A model generated the notes under the pieces. That model was not told the DNA's origin, searched no databases, and saw only the letters and a program-made list of their open reading frames with translations. From assembly GCA_963383645.1 (NCBI GenBank), contig OY726572.1:69424856-69488855 (forward strand): 64,000 bases of DNA, read 5' to 3'. Below, one piece after another: positions 53,796 through 64,000 of the stretch. The translations under genes were made by a program, and so were the position numbers. Position 1 is the first letter of the stretch; each line of letters opens with the position of its first letter. Origin of the DNA: Muscardinus avellanarius (taxonomy: Eukaryota; Chordata; Mammalia; Rodentia; Gliridae).

Positions 53796-54030
53796 GCCGG
53801 GCGTGGTGGCACACGCTTGTAATCCCCGCGCTTGGGAGGCGGAGACAGGAGGATCGCGCAGGTTCGAAGCCAGCCGCGCTGGCATAAGAGACCCTGTTTC
53901 AAAAATATAAAAATAGGTCTGGGAGTGTAGCCCGGAGGTAGAAGGGCTTCCAGGAACCCCAGTACCACCAAAAAAAAAAAAAAAAAAATAAATAAATAAA
54001 AAAAAATAAAAAATAAAAAAAAATAAAAAA
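53796..54030 (+). mobile_element. B1-dID SINE, young subfamily, with target duplication
   Basis: AATAAAAACTT at 53785-53795 and 54031-54041. Near identical by eye to 33959-34155. Long A-rich tail. Confidence 0.96.
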
Positions 54031-54041
54031 AATAAAAACTT

Positions 54042-54804
54042 AAAATATCTATTGCTTATGAATTAACACATGCACATGCAACCTGATGTTATTAGTTATA
54101 TAAACTGGACCATTTGCATCACATAATGATAGGGGTTGTTTCTGGAGAGAAAAAGGAAAATGAGACTGGAGCGGTATTGGGGAGAATGTAAAGGGGGCAA
54201 CGTGAGGCTTCGCAGCTTCGGTCTGTCATTTGGGAGCATGCGTTGGGAACGAGGACCGGGGACTCCTAAATCCACAGTGACTACTAGAAGTAGAGACATG
54301 CCTTTGTTGTTGGCACCCCAGTAAAATGCTGGGAGGAAAGACCAGGGGTGCAGTGTGGGCCGCAGCCTTCGCCCTGGAGGGTCACATGCAGCTCTGGGGC
54401 CTCGTGCACACCCCTGGCCCAGGCCACTGGCCGGGCTCCCGTTGTTGCTGGGAGTGATAACGTGTTTCTCCCACAGAAAGCTTGAGACCTTTGCTCCAGT
54501 GGCGTCTATTCAACATGGCATGTGTGTCACAGCCCTCGTTTCTCAGCCTGTTCATTTCCAGCATTATGTTTCGAATCTGAGGAATTAAACCCTGGAGCTA
54601 AACCTCTGATCTAGAGTTACCACATCCTTAGTTGATGCTTTCTAACTTTTCTGGACTATATCCTGACAGCAAGAGACACACACATGCATAAATATTTATA
54701 TAAAATGGCTCAAGATTCAGGAACGATGTGTTTTATTCTTAAATGTGATGTGGTTCAATCTATCATCATACATTCTTTAAGAATGTTACTAGCCAGAATC
54801 TACT

Positions 54805-54805
<1 letters not shown>
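54042..54805. other. Unassigned intron 2 sequence
   Basis: Nothing recognised. Confidence 0.4.
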
Positions 54806-54809
<4 letters not shown>

Positions 54810-54848
<39 letters not shown>

Positions 54849-55036
54849 GGGGATGGAGCCCAGGGGCTTTCTACCTCTGAGCTACACCCCCAGCTTTATT
54901 ATTTTTTTTCTTTATTTTGAAACAAGGTCTCACTGAGTTGCCAAGGGCCTCACTAAGTAGCTGAGGCTGTCCATGAGTCCTCCTGTCTCAGCCTCCTGAA
55001 TGCTGGGATTTCAAGTGTGAGGAACCATGCCTGGCT
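54810..55036 (-). mobile_element. B1-dID SINE with (GT)n tail
   Basis: (GT)n 54810-54843, dID, B1 to AACCATGCCTGGC. Confidence 0.95.
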
Positions 55037-55039
55037 CAG

Positions 55040-55043
<4 letters not shown>

Positions 55044-55092
<49 letters not shown>

Positions 55093-55336
55093 ACTGGGGA
55101 TTGAACTTGGAAGCATTCCACCCCTGAGCTATACCCCTAGCCATCATCATGATCATTATTATTATTATTATTATTATTTGGCTTTATTATTTTTATTTTT
55201 TTTTTGTTTTGAAACAGGGTCTTACTAGGTTGCTAAGAGCCTTGCTCTGTTAATGAGGCTGGTATTGAACCTGCAATTCTTCTGTCTCAGCCTCCCAGGT
55301 ATTGAGATTAGAGGCATGGGTCACCACTCCCGGCTA
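55044..55336 (-). mobile_element. B1-dID SINE with (GT)n tail and (ATT)n linker
   Basis: (GT)n 55044-55090, dID, (CAT)/(ATT)n 55143-55179, B1 to CACCACTCCCGGC. Confidence 0.93.
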
Positions 55337-55945
55337 CTAAAAGGTTTTCACCTAGAAGTTTGAAAGCTTTAAATAATTATTTGAATAATCCTCAGTCCAA
55401 TCTTGTTCTAGAATGGCAATAAGTCCAGGCAGGACTTATTATGAGAGAGACTTGAGGAAGTTTTAGAGCATCTACTTTGATGGGTGCCTCCATTACACTG
55501 GATAAAAATGAACCTCCAAGCTCTGGTTTATGGGTTCTCTGTGAGAAGCAGGAAGTGTCAGCAGCTACCGAGCCCCGTGGGGACAATGGAAAGTCATGGA
55601 ATGACTCAAAGGCAGATTGAGTGGGCTACAAGTGTGCAGAAGCATAGTTAACATAAACAAAATTATGGTGGATATAAATGGTCCAAGAATATCTTACTTG
55701 GATGACTGAATTTAGTGTCAGACAGGGGATGTGCAATTATTATGTTAATTAAGTATCTAAAATGTTTAAGTAAATGGAAATATTAGTTATCCCAATTTGA
55801 TTATTTCCTACTGTATATATGTATTGAATTATAACATGGCATCCCATGAGTTTGTACAGTTAAAATAATAATTAAAAAGTTAAAAATATAAAAATGTTCT
55901 TTTTCTTGCTTTTTCTCAGTTCTAAAATGTTCAAAGTAAATATCC
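55337..55945. other. Unassigned AT-rich intron 2 sequence
   Basis: Nothing recognised. Confidence 0.4.
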
Positions 55946-55949
55946 ACAT

Positions 55950-56990
55950 TTTTAGATTTGCTACATTGCATCTCTCCATCCTCTTATCCACCGGTCCATC
56001 TTGTGTCGTTTGCTGTATCGCAAAATAAATTGCAGAAGTCGGTTCATTTCAACCCTAAAACCTGAGCATGTGTAGAGTTCAGTATTTCTTCTTTTTCCTT
56101 TTGATGTAAAATCCACATGCAATGAGATGACAAATTTTGAGTGTATCATTTGATGAGCTGACAGAAATATATACACCTCTCCTCAATACACTCCAGAAAG
56201 TTCCCTGATGCCCCTTCCCAGTCAGTCCCTGTCCCTGAGCCCTAGAAGATGTGACACATATTAGCTTTGCTCATTCCAGAACTTCACACAAAGCCGGGCG
56301 TGGTGGCACACGTATGTAATCCCTGCACTTGGGAGGCCGAGACAGGAGGATTGCACAGGTTCGAAGCCAGCCTCAGCTACTTAGTGAGGCTCTCAGCAAT
56401 TTAGTGAGACCCTGTTTCCAAATAAAATATAAAATAGGTCTGGGAGTGTAGTCTGGAGGTAGAAAGCCTCTGGGTTCTACCCCAGTACCACCAAAAAAAA
56501 AATTAAAAAAATAAAAATAAATAAATAAAATTAAAAAAAAACTTCACTCAAATAGACTCATACAGTCAGTGACTTTATGCAAGTCTTTTACTTGTCACCG
56601 TGTGAGATTTATTTCATGTTTTATCTACCTGTAGCTTTTGGTGGTTGATCCTATGGTGTGATTAAAATCACATATAACATGAATCTTGATGGATATCTAG
56701 GCAGCTTTCAGTTTTGGCTATTACAAGTAGAGTTGCTTACGTGCATTCTTGCACAAGCCCTTTGCGAATCCAAGTTTTTACTTTCCTGGATAAACAACTG
56801 GCAATAGAACTGCTGGGTCATAGTTCGGTATACCCTTAACATTAAAAACGTCGGGCCTTCTTCCCAAGTTGTTGAACAGTTTTATTCTTCCACCACCAAC
56901 GTATGAGAGTTCTGTACGCCTTATCCCCACCAATATTTTTTGTCTATACCCCATGATTTTTGCAGTGGTGAGTTGGGTAAAGAAAGCATT
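55950..56990 (-). mobile_element. L1M LINE 3' part, split by a SINE
   Basis: Reverse landmarks in order: CCTTTTGATGTAAAATCCACATGC, CTCCAGAAAGTTCCCTGATGCCCC, (SINE), GGCAATAGAACTGCTGGGTCATAG, CACCACCAACGTATGAGAG. Confidence 0.85.
56293..56539 (+). mobile_element. B1-dID SINE inside L1M, with target duplication
   Basis: AACTTCACACAAA (56280-56292) and AACTTCACTCAAA (56540-56552), 13 bp with one mismatch. Confidence 0.96.
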
Positions 56991-57184
56991 CACTTGAATC
57001 TGCCAGGCATGATACGCTCTTGGCCTCGCTAGGCATTCCTAACCTATGCCACTTCTGTGCCGGCACCAGCCCTAAACACAGTAGTGTCGGGGCCCCATAC
57101 ACACGTTGCAAAGGTCTGGACAGTTTTATCTGAAGAGGGAAGATAGGAATAACTGACATCATTTAATCAGCACATGCAATGCCT

Positions 57185-57389
57185 ATACTGTTTACAAAAT
57201 CCTATTATATATTTTCCACAAAAACTTTATAGAAGAGACATTCCCACTTTGACAATAAGGCAACTGAGACAGATGTGGTGTTGCATGGCTTTGATGCTTG
57301 GGAGGTCAAGACAGGAGGATCGCAGGTTCAAGCCCCAGCCTCAGCAATTTAGTGAGATTCTGTTTCAGGAATGCTTCTAGGTTCAGTTC

Positions 57390-57444
<55 letters not shown>

Positions 57445-57545
57445 GCAAGTGAGGTTGGAAGGACTGATGATTGCCAAGGTCACCTGTGAACAGTTGGTGA
57501 GAGCTGAGATTTAATCATAGGTATCCCTGACTCCACGGCCAGAAG
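57185..57545 (-). mobile_element. MIR split by a SINE
   Basis: Left part ends ATAAGGCAACTGAG, right part GGCAAGTGAGGTTGG, CCAAGGTCACCTGTG, TCCCTGACTCCACGG. Confidence 0.65.
57262..57445 (+). mobile_element. B1-dID SINE, mostly B1, with (CA)n tail
   Basis: AGATGTGGTGTTGCATGGC start; dID nearly lost; (CA)n 57395-57443. GGCAACTGAG/GGCAAGTGAG flank it. Confidence 0.85.
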
Positions 57546-57904
57546 AGTTCACTTATTTTGGCTCATGTTGCTGAGCAAGAGTTTCTAGGGCAAATCCAAT
57601 GATCTTTTTAAATAGATCCCAAATATGAGTTGACTTTGTGCCGTTAAAATAAGAAGCTTAGAAATATCCTAACGTGAAGATCTACAGATGTTTCAGCCAC
57701 ATGTTCTAACTTAGAAATGAGTCATCTTCGTGGTGTGTTGGTCATCTCTGACTTGGCTGGATTAGAAATAACCACCTTATAAGGCAGAGAGAAGACAGGG
57801 GACTGTCTAATTGATTGCTTATTACTTCCCTAATTCCTTGAATTATGAAGTACTTTCACTGGTGGGTATATCTCTGTCCTCCAGACACAACTCCCTGGGG
57901 AATG

Positions 57905-57995
57905 GGTGATGATGGTGCCAGTGATGATGGTGGTGGTGGTGATGATGGTGGTGATGATGGTGATGGTGGTGATGATGATGGTGATGATGGTATAG
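57905..57995. repeat. (GAT/GGT)n trinucleotide tract
   Basis: Purine-T repeat; one frame would read Asp/Gly only, which is no evidence of a gene. Confidence 0.95.
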
Positions 57996-58099
57996 ATGAA
58001 TTGAATGCCAGTAATGCTAAGCAGTCATTACTTCTCTCAGTCATCCAGTGGTAGGTACTCTGAACCTCATTTTTATTAAAAAAAAAAAAAAAGAGAGAA

Positions 58100-58185
58100 A
58101 CTAGTTTTGGAAAGAGTAGACAATTTGCCCCAAATCGCACAGCAGGCAGGTGGCAGGTTGGGATTGATTCAGCCAGCTGCATGCC
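58100..58185 (-). mobile_element. MIR fragment
   Basis: CAATTTGCCCCAAATCGCACAGC and GGCAGGTTGGGATTGATTC. Confidence 0.6.
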
Positions 58186-58780
58186 AATTTCTGGGTCCTT
58201 CAGCGCAACACGAGCGGCACGTTTTACACGCACGTACCTCCTGCATGGCTGTCACAGTGCATTAATTTTTCTTTAGGTAATTCAGGTCCTCTCTTAAGGT
58301 TTATCCTTCTGTGAGGCAATGATGTGCCAAGCTGCCTTAGGCTCTGCCTTCAGAGTGAAAACTGTCTTTGGAGAGATAAAGCTTACATGCAGATGAGACC
58401 ATTAAAGAGTGATCCCGGGCCATATAAAGCAAGTGTGAATTATGATAAAGGGAGACTGGGCTGGTGATAGGTTGCAGGGAAGTTGGTGAAACCCTGAAAG
58501 AAGCCCTTATCTTGGTTGCTGCTCATTATATCAGCAGCTACGTAATAAAGACCTAAATCAACAGCCAGCACACAAGCAAGTGTAGTGGATTTATGTGGTG
58601 CCAAAAATATAAATCGAAGATCGCACTGATAGTGTCCATAAAAATCGTAGATTGCATTTATGTGTATCACACACACTGCGTCTTCATTGTATGAAATGTT
58701 GGCAGTGTTGGTGTTCCTGTGTGTGTGCACATGCGTGTGCATGCTGGGTGTTAGCTAGAGGAAGTTGTTATTCCTTTTTT
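58186..58780. other. Repeat-free AT-rich segment of intron 2
   Basis: ~600 bp with GATA-type words (AGATAAAGC at 58375, TTATCTTGG at 58507) and CCATATAAAG at 58421, one base from a CArG box. No coding signal. Regulatory role is a guess. Confidence 0.4.
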
Positions 58781-58925
58781 AAAAAGATGATGAAATCTGA
58801 GTATCAGATTTCTAATAAATTACCTGAAGTCATGCGGCATATTGTACATTTTAAAACAGGATTCAAACCCGGGTCTTCTTACCTGAAAGGCCTAACATGC
58901 TTCAGGGCCTGCACAATATCGGGAC
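58780..58925 (-). mobile_element. Possible MIR fragment
   Basis: GATGATGAAATCTGAG and AGGATTCAAACCCGGGTCTTC fit MIR in reverse. Confidence 0.45.
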
Positions 58926-58989
58926 ATAATTTTAACCCTTTGAAGGATGGTTTCATCTCTGTGGGGCTGATGTAACACCTGTGACTAGA

Positions 58990-59297
58990 ACTTTTTTTTT
59001 TTTTTTTGGTGGTGGTGCTGGGGACTGAGTCCAGAGAAATTCATTCTACTTCTGACCTACATCCCCCACCCCAGCCTTTTTAAAATTTTATGTATTTGTG
59101 TGTATGTATTTGTGTGTATTTGTGTGTATGTATTGTGTGTGTGTATTTGTGTATTTTATGTATTTGTGTGTTTAGAAACAGGGTTTTGGTATATTACTGA
59201 AAGTCACATTAGATTCCTGAGGCTATTGACCTGTGATCCTCCTGTCTCAGCCTCCCAAGTACCTAGATTATAGGTGTGCACCACTACACTCTAGCTT
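58990..59297 (-). mobile_element. B1-dID SINE with expanded linker
   Basis: dID 58990-59078, a TGTAT/TTTGTG minisatellite 59088-59172 in the linker, B1 to CACTACACTCTAGC. Confidence 0.88.
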
Positions 59298-59302
59298 AGG
59301 AT

Positions 59303-59512
59303 TTTTTTCCCCTGGTACTGGGGATGGAACCCAGTGGCATTCTACCTCTGAGCTACAACCTCAGCCCTATTTTTTATTCTATATATTTGAAACAGAGTCT
59401 CAGTGAGTTGCAAAGGGCCTCACTAAGTAGCTAAGGCTGTCCTTGAACCGCCATCCTCCTGTCTCAGCCTCCCAAATGCTGGGATTACAAGCCTGTGTCA
59501 CCACGCCTGGCC
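59303..59512 (-). mobile_element. B1-dID SINE
   Basis: TGGTACTGGGGATGGAACCC to CACCACGCCTGGC. Confidence 0.95.
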
Positions 59513-59729
59513 TTTGGCTGTATTTTGAGAGCAAAACATTTCCGGAGAGACAAGCAGCAGACTGTGCTTTCTAAACACACTTATCATGTGCTTTCTTTGC
59601 TCCAGGCTTCTCCCTTCAACTGAAACAGCTCTGTTTTTTTTCTCTATTTCTATGTTTTGGCATTTGGCATACCAATTTTACTTGAAAAAAAAATATATCC
59701 TGTTGCTTAAAATGGTTTTAAAGCCCACG

Positions 59730-59922
59730 ATGGCTGGGAATGGTGATAAATGCTTGTAATCCCAGTACCAAGACAAGAGGATTGCGGGTCCAAGGACAGC
59801 CTCGGGAATGTAGTGAGATTCTCAGCAACCTATCAAGGATCTGTTTTAAAACAAAACAACAAGAAAAGAGCTGGGAGTGTGGTGTGGAGATAGAATGCCC
59901 CAGCACCACACCAAGTAACAAA
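59730..59922 (+). mobile_element. B1-dID SINE
   Basis: GGCTGGGAATGGTGATAAATGC start, both halves, diverged. Confidence 0.88.
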
Positions 59923-60194
59923 ACCAATGAGGTAGAAATCATAATACCCTCTTCCTTGACTCTGCCAGACCCCAGCACTCACTGGCTGTGGGTAGGATAC
60001 CCTAAAGACCTGGAACGACTTCTTTATTGCTGAGTTGTTGAGTGGAGGTGATGGGAGTCATTGGGATCCCAGAGCTTAAGAAGAGGCTACCGGAAATGGC
60101 AGTGACTGCTTGGGGTTCCGAGAAGATAGGAGACACGCACCTTGGAACGTGTGTCTTTCTGGATGACCTCCCCAGGACCTGGCGATGTATCTTT

Positions 60195-60600
60195 TTGTTT
60201 TTAAATTTTATAGATTTCTGTTGGTGCGTTGTAGTTTCACCTCATAATGTAGTTCAGAGTGGTAGGGACATAACGTGCTCACAGCACTTGGTGAGCTTCT
60301 CCCAGGCTCCCCCCCTTCTCCGTCCATGCAACTGAGCTTGGCGTCGGTCATTTCAAGTAGGTGCATAACATGAGTGTGTGTTCCTTCTTTAATTCGTCCC
60401 CCGTACCCTAGACCCCCTTCATTGCCCCCAGGGGGGGTTCTCCTCCATTATCTAAAGCCCCTCTTGTATCTAAAGTCCTTCTTGGTCCCTAGCTTCCATA
60501 TATGAGAACATATGACCCTTCACTTTCTGTGACTGGCTAATCTTACTTGACATATGTTCTCCAGGTCATTTACTTTCCTAATAATGACATAATTTCCCAC
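60195..60600 (-). mobile_element. L1 3' end
   Basis: Reverse of the L1 3' UTR seen at 22207-22590: T-rich start, GTTGGTGCGTTGTAG, AGCTTCCATATATGAGAAC, ATGACCCTTCACTTTCTGTG, ACATATGTTCTCCAGG. Confidence 0.75.
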
Positions 60601-61344
60601 CATTCATTCAGAGTAAATGCCATGCATTCTTAGAGCAGCTCATGCTGTGTGCTAGCAGGGAAAAACATGGTCTTCACTCCCCCCCAAACCAAAGCCACCC
60701 CTTAGAGGAAGATGGGGGTATTCAGTGTAGTCACCTGGGGCCGCTGGGAGTGCTGTTGTAGGACATGAAGAGGCAGGTCCCTTTGGAGACATTAAATATT
60801 ACAGGGCAAGTTCAAGACCTGGATGTGGAAGTGTGGATGGTGTCTTTGATTGACCTCAGAGTCTGAGGCTGCATGCCTCGGGCATTGGGCGGTGAGGAAG
60901 GACTAGAAAACATCTTCGGATCTAGTGCAGCCCAGCCATCCTGGTTTGCCTGGGACTCTCCCAGTCTCATCATTGAGTGGCCCCTGTCATAGGAAATCCC
61001 TCCATCCTGGGCAGACTGGGATGGAGGACCACTCTACATGGTCCTAGAACCCCGGGCCTTCAGTGTTGCTTAGCTGGACTATCATGGCAGCCTTCTAGCC
61101 AGCCTGCATTCCCCATACTACTACCCTTTTGGCCTGCTTAGGAACCGAAGTCCTTGGCAGTGCATTTGCTGAGAGCTCGCAGCCACATTTGGTAAGGCGC
61201 CCTGGACATGCAGCTTCCTGGCAGACACAGATTCATTCTGTCTCGTACAGTTATACCAAGCCTCTGCCTGCCTTACTTATACCTGAGCCTGCCACCAACT
61301 TCCACGTGTCCCCTGCTTCTGTATGTCTCCTGTTCTTAGTCCAG
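60601..61344. other. Unassigned intron 2 sequence
   Basis: ~740 bp, no repeat recognised. Confidence 0.4.
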
Positions 61345-61351
61345 CAACTTC

Positions 61352-61359
<8 letters not shown>

Positions 61360-61394
<35 letters not shown>

Positions 61395-61676
61395 GCGGTA
61401 CTGGGATGCGACCCAGGGGCATTCTACCTCCGAGCTACAACCCCAGCCCTATTTTTTTATTCTTTATTTTATTTTATTTTTTGGTACTAGAGATTGAACC
61501 CAGGGGAATTCTACTTCTGAGCTATACCCTCAGCCCTATTTTTTAATTCTTTTATTTTGAAACAGGGTCTTGCTAAGTTGCAGAGAGCCTCACTAAGTAG
61601 CTGAGGCTGGCCATGGACCGTGATCCTTCTCAGCCTCCCAAGTACTAGGATTACAATCGTGCGCCACCACGCCCGG
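61360..61676 (-). mobile_element. dID-dID-B1 SINE unit within one target duplication
   Basis: Poly(T), dID (GCGGTACTGGGATGCG..., 61394-61476), second dID (GGTACTAGAGATTG..., 61482-61555), one B1 half to CACCACGCCCGGC. Flanked by CAACTTCGGACTTTT (61345-61359) and CAACTTCGTACTTTT (61677-61691), 15 bp with one mismatch. Confidence 0.9.
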
Positions 61677-61847
61677 CAACTTCGTACTTTTAAGTCCTGA
61701 TTGTCTTGTGTTGTCACCTGTTCCTTCTCTGCTTGTCCCCTTTCTTCCTGTCAAGTCTGGGACTGGGTCACCAGGCAGCTAGTAAGCTCTAGTAACTGTC
61801 TTCCATGCTCAGTGGTGAGACACCTAATGACAGAATGAGAAGTATTC

Positions 61848-61930
61848 TTTTGGTGGTACTGGGGACCATACCTGGGGCCTCACGGATGCTAGGCAAGAAG
61901 TCTACCACTGACCTGTGTCTCCAGCTCTGA
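61848..61930 (-). mobile_element. ID SINE (full-length tRNA-like)
   Basis: GGTACTGGGGACCATACC, GGATGCTAGGCAAGAAGTC, CCACTGACC. Confidence 0.8.
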
Positions 61931-62000
61931 ATGGGAGGCTTTTTTGTTGGCAAGTCTTAGAATGGATTCATTTTTGACTCACTAAAATAGTGATTTCCAA

Positions 62001-62215
62001 GCTGGGCGTGGTGGCTCACGCTTGTAATCCCAGCATTCGGGAGGCTGAGACCTGAGGATCGTGGTTCGCGGACAGCCTCAGCTACTTAGTGAGGCCCTCT
62101 GCAACTCAGTGAGACCCGGATTCAAAATAAAGAATAAAACATAGGGCAGGGGGTGTAGCTTGGAGGTCGAATGCCCTTGGGTTCCATTCCCAGACCCGCA
62201 AAAAAAAAAAAAAAA
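62001..62215 (+). mobile_element. B1-dID SINE with perfect target duplication
   Basis: AGTGATTTCCAA at 61989-62000 and 62216-62227. Confidence 0.97.
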
Positions 62216-62227
62216 AGTGATTTCCAA

Positions 62228-63160
62228 ATATTTTTTGAATCTTTTTTTCTTTTCAGTTTTTTGAGGGAGTGGACCACAGTCTCAAATTTAACCAAATGAA
62301 ATCTTAAGATATAGATTATACATAAAAGACAGAAGCAGAAAGAAGAAAGAAAATTGGAAGTGAGGGTGTAGGAAGTGAGCTGTGTCTTAATTAACCTCCT
62401 CTTACCTTTGTTAAGGGCAGACCATGCCACCTTCAAGATGCCCAAGCTCTGGGAACCCAGTGTCAACACCCCAGTTTTGAAAGGGGCCTCTGAAGAACTT
62501 TCCTCAGTCCCCTGGGGGCGAGGCTCCAGCTGGAGCTTGGCTCTGCACTGCTGCTTCTTAGAATGGTTTCCCCAGTTGAAAGGGCACTGCTGCTTAAAAA
62601 TAGGAAACAAAACCAAGACTGCTTGCAAGTCCCTCTCGAGCACTGGCTGGCACACTGCTCGGGTGTCTGATGAAAGGAACAGGTGGTGAGCTATTTTAAC
62701 GGATGCCGAGTACCTAGTGATTGAAAATAGACCCTGTTGGAAAATCGACCTGGCCCTTGCCTCACAGCCTTCAGGGAAAAAAAAAAAAAAAAAAAAAAAT
62801 ACTCGGCATTGTCGGGTACCTGGCGACCTGTTTAACACACAGTATTAACAATGCCCGGGTGATGGCTTGTTCAAATAAATGGTTAACTAAGGTGACATTG
62901 AATCATGTTCAGGCGGTTTTTCAAATGCCATTTTGGTCCTCAGCCTTTCCTTGTGACAGGTGAGTTCCCAGGAGAAATTGAAACCCCTTTATCTTGCTGA
63001 CCTTATGTATCTGATAAGTGTGGAACTGAAAGGGGGCTGACCCGGGGAGTCTAGGGTGGGAAATGTGTCAGCAAACAAACCCTGCACGAGCCATTGGGCG
63101 AGTTGATGGCACCGGTTCCTCTTAGCTGGGGACCAGCACCATTGCTCTGAGAACCTTCTT
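62228..63160. other. Repeat-free segment of intron 2
   Basis: ~930 bp with only a poly(A) at 62777-62799. Contains an E-box and MEF2-type group (next entry). Confidence 0.5.
62527..62685 (+). promoter_or_regulatory. Candidate muscle element: E-box, MEF2, E-box
   Basis: CAGCTG (62527-62532), TTAAAAATAG matching the MEF2 consensus (62594-62603), CAGGTG (62680-62685). HK2 is the main muscle hexokinase, so the group is plausible; short motifs also occur by chance. Confidence 0.35.
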
Positions 63161-63165
63161 TTTGT

Positions 63166-63341
63166 GGTTGTGTGTGTGTGTGTGTGTGAGATAGTGGGGA
63201 TTGAACTTAGGAGTATTCTACCCCCACATCATTTTTGTATTCTTTGCTTTGAAAACAGGGTCTCACTAGGTTGCTGAGAGTGTTGCTGTATTATTGAAGA
63301 CTCCCAAGTACTAGCAGTACAGGCATGTGCCATGCCTGGCT
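63166..63341 (-). mobile_element. B1-dID SINE with (GT)n tail
   Basis: (GT)n 63166-63188, dID (GTGGGGATTGAAC), B1 shortened, end GCCATGCCTGGC. Confidence 0.9.
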
Positions 63342-63343
63342 CA

Positions 63344-63357
63344 CTCTTTCTTTCTTT

Positions 63358-63398
<41 letters not shown>

Positions 63399-63404
63399 TC
63401 CTTC

Positions 63405-63439
<35 letters not shown>

Positions 63440-63504
63440 TCCTTCTTTCTTTCTTTCTTCCTTCCTTCCTTCCTTCCTTCCCTTTCTTTCCTTTCATTCT
63501 TTCT

Positions 63505-63538
<34 letters not shown>

Positions 63539-63540
63539 TC
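63344..63540. repeat. (CTTT)n, (CCTT)n, (TC)n compound tract
   Basis: ~195 bp of C/T with nearly no purines. Confidence 0.97.
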
Positions 63541-63607
63541 TTTTTTCTTGTGGTAGAAAGTTGGTGGACCTTTTCTTGTTGGAGGGGGAAAGAATAACTT
63601 TGTTTTG

Positions 63608-64000
63608 TACTGGGGATTGAACCTAGGGTATTTTACCCTCAGCTGCCTCTTCTTAATTCTTTTTTTCTTTTTCTTTTTCTTTTCTTTTTTTTTTTTTTTG
63701 GTGGTACTGGGGTTCCTGGAAGCCTTTCTACCTCCGGGCTACACTCCCAGACCTATTTTTTACATTTTCATTTTGGAAACAGGGTCTCCTAAACCAGCGC
63801 GCGCGGCTGGCTTCGAACCTGCGCGATCCTCCTGTCTCTGCCTCCCAAGCGCGGGGATTACAAGCGTGCGCCACCACGCCCGGCTTCTTTTTTTCTTTTA
63901 AACTTTGAAACTAGGTTTTGCTAAGTTGCTGAGGTTGGCCTTGAACCTACCATCCTCTTGTCTCAGCCTCCCAAGTATTGGGATTGTAGGCATGCAGCCA
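63608..64000 (-). mobile_element. B1-dID SINE split by a young SINE, running off the window
   Basis: dID piece 63608-63660, B1 63893-64000. Confidence 0.85.
63697..63886 (-). mobile_element. B1-dID SINE, young subfamily, nested
   Basis: GGTGGTACTGGGGTTCCTGG to GCCACCACGCCCGGC, CpG-rich throughout. Confidence 0.95.

Larger units (their letters stand above)
50454..64000 (+). other. HK2: HK2 intron 2, incomplete
   Basis: No sequence resembling exon 3 (the LDLGGTNFRV region) was found up to the window end, so intron 2 is at least 13.5 kb here. Confidence 0.8.

Noticed and set aside
57845..58054. Asp/Gly-rich frame
   Set aside because: Translation of the (GAT/GGT)n tract.
62122..62838. 238-residue minus-strand open frame
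   Set aside because: It runs through a B1-dID SINE, two homopolymers and unique intron; no domain recognised.
50454..64000. HK2 exon 3
   Set aside because: I searched by eye for the region encoding LDLGGTNFRV after a 3' splice site and did not find it; it should lie beyond 64000. A missed short exon is possible but unlikely.

Overview
The window is mammalian genomic DNA from a rodent. It contains one recognisable protein-coding gene, the 5' end of HK2 (hexokinase 2) on the + strand. Exon 1 (promoter, leader and 21 codons, 27013-27075) sits in a CpG island at about 26275-28075. Exon 2 (163 bp, 50291-50453) lies 23.2 kb downstream. The reading frame is continuous across the junction and the exon sizes are those of a mammalian hexokinase gene. 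The window ends inside intron 2, and I could not find exon 3. The first 21 residues match the mouse/rat HK2 N-terminus as I remember it rather than the human one. The dominant repeat is a B1-dID dimer (a 7SL-derived B1 half joined to a shortened tRNA-like ID half), which points to the squirrel-related rodents (Sciuridae, Gliridae, Aplodontiidae). The consensus here does not look like the usual ground-squirrel one, so dormouse or mountain beaver are possible, but I cannot decide.

Layout. 1-26274: intergenic DNA upstream of HK2, packed with SINEs, with older L2, MIR, MER20 and L1 pieces. It holds two well-delimited solo LTRs: a 1.5-kb LTR at 20696-22206 with a 5-bp target duplication, and a 525-bp IAP/ERVK-like LTR at 23283-23807 with a perfect 6-bp target duplication. 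26275-28075: CpG island with core promoter, exon 1 and the start of intron 1, including two CACGTG E-boxes 45 bp apart. 28076-50290: rest of intron 1. 50291-50453: exon 2. 50454-64000: intron 2.

Function. HK2 phosphorylates glucose to glucose-6-phosphate and is the insulin-, hypoxia- and MYC-responsive isoform of muscle, fat and tumours; its N-terminal helix docks it on the outer mitochondrial membrane. The promoter shows an inverted CCAAT box, a CCAAT box, a CRE-type half site and an AATAA TATA-like element in a row, the arrangement described for mammalian HK2. A CArg-type (SRF) sequence near the expected start site and a CTCF-like core between the CCAAT boxes are worth checking.

Besides the gene, the window is mainly a record of retrotransposition: about 80 B1-dID/ID/B1 copies, several SINE-in-SINE nestings, SINEs inside MIR and L1, an L1 3' end inside a SINE, one SINE with two dID units behind one target duplication, and many (CA)n tracts at SINE tails. 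I found no novel gene system, CRISPR array or RNA gene; the long open frames lie in the CpG island, in SINEs and in microsatellites.
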